DNA from: Adiantum capillus-veneris
Lineage: Eukaryota > Streptophyta > Polypodiopsida > Polypodiales > Pteridaceae
Direction: 5' to 3'
Length of the DNA stretch: 64,000 nucleotides
NCBI GenBank assembly: GCA_014529385.2
Contig: CM043942.1
Location: 106,712,641 to 106,776,640 of the forward strand
The notes beneath the pieces were generated by a model. That model did not search any database, was not told where the DNA came from, and was given only the letters and a program-made list of their open reading frames with translations. A program made the position numbers and the translations under genes. The number at the start of each line of letters is the position of its first letter. Positions within the stretch are counted from its first letter, which is position 1. Below, in pieces: positions 59,226-64,000 of this stretch.

Positions 59226-60966
59226 AACGTACATCTCAATTGAAGTGAAAGTCTTGTCAACATGTGCTCAGTGGAAATACTACGAGGATCAAAGAGCATT
59301 TGTTCAAAGTGCCATGCAATGTTGGGAATTGTACCTTGCCTCCACGAGACATCAAAGAAAGATTTTTGGATTATGTACAAAAGGTAAAGACTGTCCTTGA
59401 GGGCAAAAGTAATGGGGCAAGCAAAAGTGGCCCAATATGGGAAGAGCAATTTCAATGGATGAAGAAGAACCTGTTATGAATGAGGAGAGGAATCTGATGG
59501 GCACTGAGAATAGAGAGAAAAATTGCTTTAATCCTTGCTTCCGGAGTGGAGTGCACGTTACACCATCCTTCAATGTATCTAATTCAAAGAGAAATTGTAT
59601 TGAGGGTATTGGAAGAGGGTTATCTACGGATCAAACACTCCATCAAGATTTTGATCAATAGTGGTTATACATGCTGCATTTGAAGTGGACGCAAGCATTT
59701 CTCGCATGTGGTATTCCATTCAATGTAGTGCGGAACCCTATCTTCAAATATGCATTGATGAGCATCGCCAAAAAAGGATTTGTGATGTTAAATTATAATA
59801 AAATGCTCACAGAGTATGTTGACAAAGTCAAAGATGAGGTAGAAAGCACGCTCAAACGTGCAGTGTCGGACTATGTTCCTGCTTTTGGATGTACTATAGC
59901 TTTGGATGGATGGACCAATTGTTAGAAAAAACCTTAATCAATGTAATGCTGATTTGTCCCCAAGGGTCAGTATTTTTGGAATCCATTGACACGTCCTTGA
60001 AGGAAAAAACCATTTCCTTCCTTTCAAAGATCTATGAACGTGCTATATCAAAAGTTGAAGGGCCAAAGAATGTGACAGCCATCAACACCAACAATTGTGC
60101 AAATTACAAAGGTGCAAGTCTTGCAATTCAAGGAAAGTATTTGAAATTAACATGGGTACCATGCGGTGCACGTACTATCAATCTGCTTCTGAAAGACATT
60201 GGAAAACTTGACAAAATAAAGACTACTTTCTTGGAAGAAAATACAATAGTGAAGTTTATTAGAGAGCATCAATTTTCATATGCTCTGTTCAGAACCAAGT
60301 TGCTTAACAAGGCATTACAAATATTTTGTGCTATTTAGTTTGCTACTGCATATTATGTATTATCAACACTGAAAGATGTTTGACATGCACTGGTGGAGAC
60401 AGTTGCCGACATGCGATGGGATGCAAGGCTTAGCACATATCCTAGCTACTAAGCTACAACATTAAGTTTTCATCAACTTATCAATTCTCTAGTGTTTTTG
60501 AGAAATATGGAAAAAGTTGTCAATGCTACTAAAACCTTTGTGGACCTGTTGTGCTTGGTGGATAAAGACTCTTTTGTCTTTGGAAAGGTATATTGGTATA
60601 TGTCAGAAGACATTGAAAAGCTCAAGTACTTTCAAGGTACATTGGTAGAGATAAAACATTTCTAGTTTCATTCACAGAATCTCGAGGGGCGCAAATGCAC
60701 ATGCCATTACACAGTGCAACATTCGCTTTGGATCCAAAATTTTAGCTCCATGAACAATCTTCCAATTCAAAAGTGATGTGTGGTTTCAAAGCTATGTGCA
60801 TGCAACTCTTAAGGTCAGATGAGGAGAAAGATGCATTTCATGAACGTGTTGACTATGCTAATAGAGTTAGTATGTTTGGTGACCCTTGGCACATTGACGC
60901 CATCAAAAAAGTTAGCCACCTATGTGGTAAAAATAATATGGTGGAGAAAAGATATAACTGCAACAC
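59226..60966 (+). pseudogene. hAT-type transposase relic (BED finger, DUF659)
   Basis: The BED-type zinc finger reads KSCQHVLSGNTTRIKEHLFK, VPCNVGNC (59245-59330); the codon expected for its first Cys is TGA. Further frames give FLACGIPFNVVRNPIFKYAL and CTIALDGWTNC (59700-59925), the DUF659 block with the first catalytic Asp in DGWT. After a stop, TLINVMLICPQGSVFLESID, TAINTNNCANYKGASL and TWVPCGARTINLLLKDIGK follow; TDN has become TNN, losing the second catalytic Asp. Later fragments (FVDLLCLVDKDSFVFGKVYW, MFGDPWHIDAIKK) fit the C-terminal half. It is a cut-and-paste transposase gene, clearly dead. Terminal repeats were not found. Confidence 0.85.
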
Positions 60967-60989
60967 GTAGCTGTTAGAGTATTATCGAT

Positions 60990-61160
60990 TGCTGCTTCAA
61001 GCCAAAAGTGCGTCAAGATTGGCTGTGGAAACTCTAACATCATCTTCTTCAAGGGACCAAACTTCTTCTTGTACTTTGCAAGCTTGCTTTGAGCTAGTGC
61101 AAGCTCTCTTCTGGTGGCATCGAGCTGTGTCTCAAGCCCTAACACCTTCAACCTCAAGCA
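60990..61160 (-). other. Coiled-coil-like minus-strand fragment
   Basis: The minus frame starting at 61157 reads MRLKVLGLETQLDATRRELA, LAQSKLAKYKKKFGPLKKMM, a clear heptad-like, charged helix of about 45 residues, before losing character. It may be an exon fragment of a gene or element; no family is identifiable from so little. Confidence 0.35.
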
Positions 61161-61932
61161 TGCAGGAGTTACCTAAACATAAAAATAATTATTTTAGTCT
61201 CCGTCGGGTTTAAAAATGATCGCCCGGAGCAAAAACGGGACGAAAGGAGATTTTTACAAGAATTATTTTTAGAAAAAGCGGAACCGTAAATATGCCGGGG
61301 CAGTTAACGGGAAAGTCATAATTATGTTATGGCATCACGGTGCGACACAGTATAGCCACGGTTTCATTAGTTGGCCAAATATTGTTCAATTGGTCGGTTT
61401 TACAGTAAAAATTGAATGGTAAGTGGGAAAGTTGACCACCAAAAGCAAAGGCATATTTTTAGAAAAGTTCCAAAAAGCATGGAGCTATTTCTAGCTGAGA
61501 AGGGGGTGCTAGTAGCTGGCTTGGGGCTCGCTCTAGCTTTTTACAATGCCTATAAAATCACTTGCAAGCCTCAGTTTTCAGTGCCGCCTGTTGCGTCTAC
61601 TACCTCAAGGCTATACGTATCTATTATACGGAGTGGTGCAAGCTCTTCATCACCACGTCCATAAGCTCTTCTCTCTTGTATACGAGAAGAAGAAGAAGAA
61701 GAAGAAGGATATCCCCTCTCTACTTGCTTACTATCTCCTCTCTTGTTTCACGGTGTACGTGCTCTCCGAAATCTCTCGTGGTGAATACCTCTACGTAGCT
61801 CTCATCACCGCTCTCTGTAGCAAAGCAAAAAGCCTTTCGACAGACCCTAATCAATTCTAAAGCACGTTGAGAAGCTCTAAACTCCATAGCCATCATCATC
61901 TCTCTCTCCATGTCGTTTTTGTGAGTAGTCAC
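61161..61932 (+). other. Promoter-like region with small frame
   Basis: A TATA-like box GCCTATAAAATC lies at 61547-61558, followed by a CT-rich leader and a (GAA)n run at 61683-61708. The frame 61416-61664 (82 residues; MELFLAEKGVLVAGLGLALA is hydrophobic) overlaps the box and has no known relatives. It could be the promoter of an unrecognised element or gene downstream. Confidence 0.35.
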
Positions 61933-63669
61933 TCTCTCGGTGATTGTTTTTTCATATACGAGTGCAAGTATGGATTTTCCGAGTACGTGTGAAGTTGTCC
62001 CATGATTATTTTATCATGTTTAACACGCTAATTTATGCACATGATATGTTTATGATCACATGTGTACAGAAAAAACGCTTTTCATTTCACGTCATAGAAG
62101 CAGTAGGACCACTGTTTTGATCATAACTCACAAACCGTTATGAATCAGCCCAAACCCTTTAATCGAGAGATTAAAAAAAAAAATCACGCACGAGCTAAGA
62201 GATATGGTAAAAAAACAGCTTGCTGGCCACTCAATCAAAATTTTGGACCCCAGGCTCCTTGGAGAACCACTATATAGATTCACTGGATGGGAAAACCCGC
62301 TTAACCAATTGAAAAGCCTGATGAAACTTGATGATAGATGTATTTAGGTCTCCATTATCACCTCGGTTATGCGAGTTATTAATCCTTCCATAACTGGTTT
62401 TAACTACGCGTGTAGGGGTGCTACCAAGGGGAAGTACCATATGACGTCGTGTAACCGAGCCGCTTATGTATGATTTATGGTTCGTTTTAGTGATTTGATT
62501 TCAGTTGTTATATGCCCATAACCATAAGTGAGGGTATATGGTTAGTCAACCCAAACCGCATAGGCAGATATGATTAAAGTGGCTTTCTTTTTGGGTTATC
62601 GTTTGTTGTGTGAGGATCATATGGGTAAACTGATGTGATAGAGTGTTAGTCTATATTATGGATCTGAACTTGATGCATTGGTTTGAGGTCAAACACTTTC
62701 ATTTGCATGTCGTGCATGCTCCCAAAAATGGAAAAAAGTTGTTTTTCTTGCATATGTGTGAAGTTATGGTTTATGGTCGACCTAAAGGTCGGAGCTGTTT
62801 TGCATCATGTTTATGGTGATAGAATGTTATCATATGATGTATGGAACCTTATGGGTTGATGTGGTTGCCTCATGTGCATGGGTATGATTGCTTTCCACCT
62901 TTCTAGGTCAAAACTAGCTCTATGTGGTGCTAGAGAGGTGAAGTGCAGATGTGATGCATCAACTTGCATGGTTGGATGTTGTCAAAATTGATTTTTTATA
63001 TCATTCTTAGTTTCTAGTAGCACTTCTTTTATGTATGAAAAATCTCATATCTTAAGAGTCATGTGTGTGGACTCCGATTGACTGCAGGGATATGTCAAAC
63101 TTCAAGTGGAGGAGTTGGTTCATTGTGAATATGATTTGTGGTTAAGGGTTGAGATTCCCTCGTGAATTATAATTGTGATTTTATGGTGGAAGCCAGTGTG
63201 GCTCTTGGTTTTTTTAAAATTTAATATCTTGTGCATAGACGTCTGGGGAGGTGTATCTCTCACCTAGTATGAGAGCTGTATCTCTCACCTAGTATGAGAG
63301 CCTATGCTTAAGGTTATGGGGCTAGCCTAAAGCTTGATACTAGTCGGGTTAGTTATGCATTGTGCACATATTCATGCATGCTATTTGAAAAAGGATATTG
63401 TATTCATGATGCATCTACAAGTGACATAGGTTGGTGGGTACTTGGTTGACTTGTCTTCTTGAATGGATCTTCTTAATTGTCTAGATGAATGCCCAAGTGA
63501 TTTTGCACAAAGGGTCTTTTTTAATTATGTGGTTGGCTTCAATACCACTAGGAAATTGAAGTGGTTCGAGCTTCAAAGGGGACTAGAGACTACTTTGTTC
63601 CGAACAATTACGTAGCGTGGAGTTATATATTGAAGCCCAACTTGAACATCGAACACAAGTTCCTGATAA
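61933..63669. other. Unassigned sequence
   Basis: No recognisable gene. A 25-bp tandem duplication (GTATCTCTCACCTAGTATGA) lies at 63253-63302. The region may be intron or untranslated sequence of the gene whose frame begins at 63670, or unrelated. Confidence 0.5.
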
Positions 63670-64000
63670 GTTTATGACCAATCCACAACGCTTTGGATCA
63701 AGGAAAATATCCAAGAAGGCGACATCAAAGTACAAGGATATGTTCTTTACCTTAACATGTGTTCGCTTTTAAACATACCAAGTCGAGAGCTTATACTTAG
63801 TAAGAAGGCCCTCATGCTAAACCAAAGATATGGCTTTTGTGAAAAGGTCATAATCAGAGTATGCAAGGAGTCAAATGGCGGTAATAGATTCTATTATGTA
63901 TGCCAGCATTGGTTCAATAGAGTCTACGGGTCTATTCTCAAATACAATCCTCACAATGTCACTATTACCTTTGATGACTACGAGAAACCCAGGTACAATA
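63670..64000 (+). CDS. Open frame of unknown function running off the right edge
   Basis: After TGA-TAA at 63664-63669 a frame stays open for 110 codons to the window edge. It includes VQGYVLYLNMCSLLNIPSRE, CEKVIIRVCKESNGG, NRFYYVCQHWFNRVYGSI and TITFDDYEKPRYN. The composition looks protein-like (aromatic, no low complexity), but I do not recognise a family. A more upstream frame (MDLLNCLDECPSDFAQRVFF at 63462) is in a different phase and may belong to the same decayed gene. Without the downstream sequence its nature is open. Confidence 0.4.

Noticed and set aside
61416-61664. 82-residue frame with a hydrophobic helix as a membrane protein gene
   Set aside because: A TATA-like box lies within it and no homology or context supports coding.

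Overview
This window reads as nuclear, repeat-dominated (heterochromatic) DNA of a land plant. The support is a full plant-type Ty1/copia element primed by a TGGTATCAGAGC site, several Ty3/gypsy elements, a LINE, a CACTA (En/Spm) transposon with spliced plant transposon genes, a hAT relic, very long (GA)n, (CA)n and (GT)n arrays, and plant TATA boxes. A large-genome non-seed plant such as a fern or lycophyte fits the repeat mix, but that is a guess. I saw no intact host gene, rRNA, tRNA or CRISPR array.

Layout. 1-2212: 5' half of a minus-strand copia element (A) cut by the window edge. 2213-4043: unassigned, with a 0.47 kb inverted repeat. 4080-6152 and 12778-13807: two parts of what looks like one minus-strand LINE, split by a plus-strand gypsy element (B, 6153-12760) that ends in a poly-G tract. 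15131-22842: minus-strand gypsy element D (3' LTR, a decayed region with a second protease-like domain, integrase, RNase H, RT, protease). 22843-24315 and 29248-30336: sequence of unknown origin (X) carrying a CACTA transposon at 24316-29247. 30337-38123: gypsy element E, same family as D, minus strand, 3'-truncated. 38150-38688: a second LTR in tandem with E's own LTR, probably the outer 5' LTR of D. 39475-44611: complete copia element C, with two LTRs and a 5-bp target duplication. 45575-49293: gypsy element G, in which gag passes almost straight into integrase. 49975-54880: gypsy element F (LTR, gag, protease, RT), cut at a microsatellite cluster. 56864-58138: protein-kinase-like pseudogene. 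59226-60966: hAT transposase relic. 61000-64000: mostly unassigned, with an open frame running off the right edge.

The coding regions are mobile-element genes at different stages of decay. Copia C is the youngest by LTR similarity (about 8 differences in 227 bp), yet it carries one frameshift and one stop. The CACTA element is structurally complete, but its TNP2-type protein lacks the catalytic core, so it would need a helper. Elements B, F and G share an 18-nt primer-binding site; D and E share a different family, LTR and primer site.

The points most worth a second look are: (1) the CACTA element with a core-deleted TNP2 beside an intact spliced Transposase_24-type gene and a perfect 15-bp palindrome; (2) a retropepsin-like domain downstream of the integrase in D; (3) the tandem LTR/primer-site arrangement suggesting E inserted next to D's primer site; (4) deletion of the whole protease from E at a short direct repeat; and (5) homopolymer and dinucleotide tracts at element breakpoints, which could be biological or assembly artefacts.
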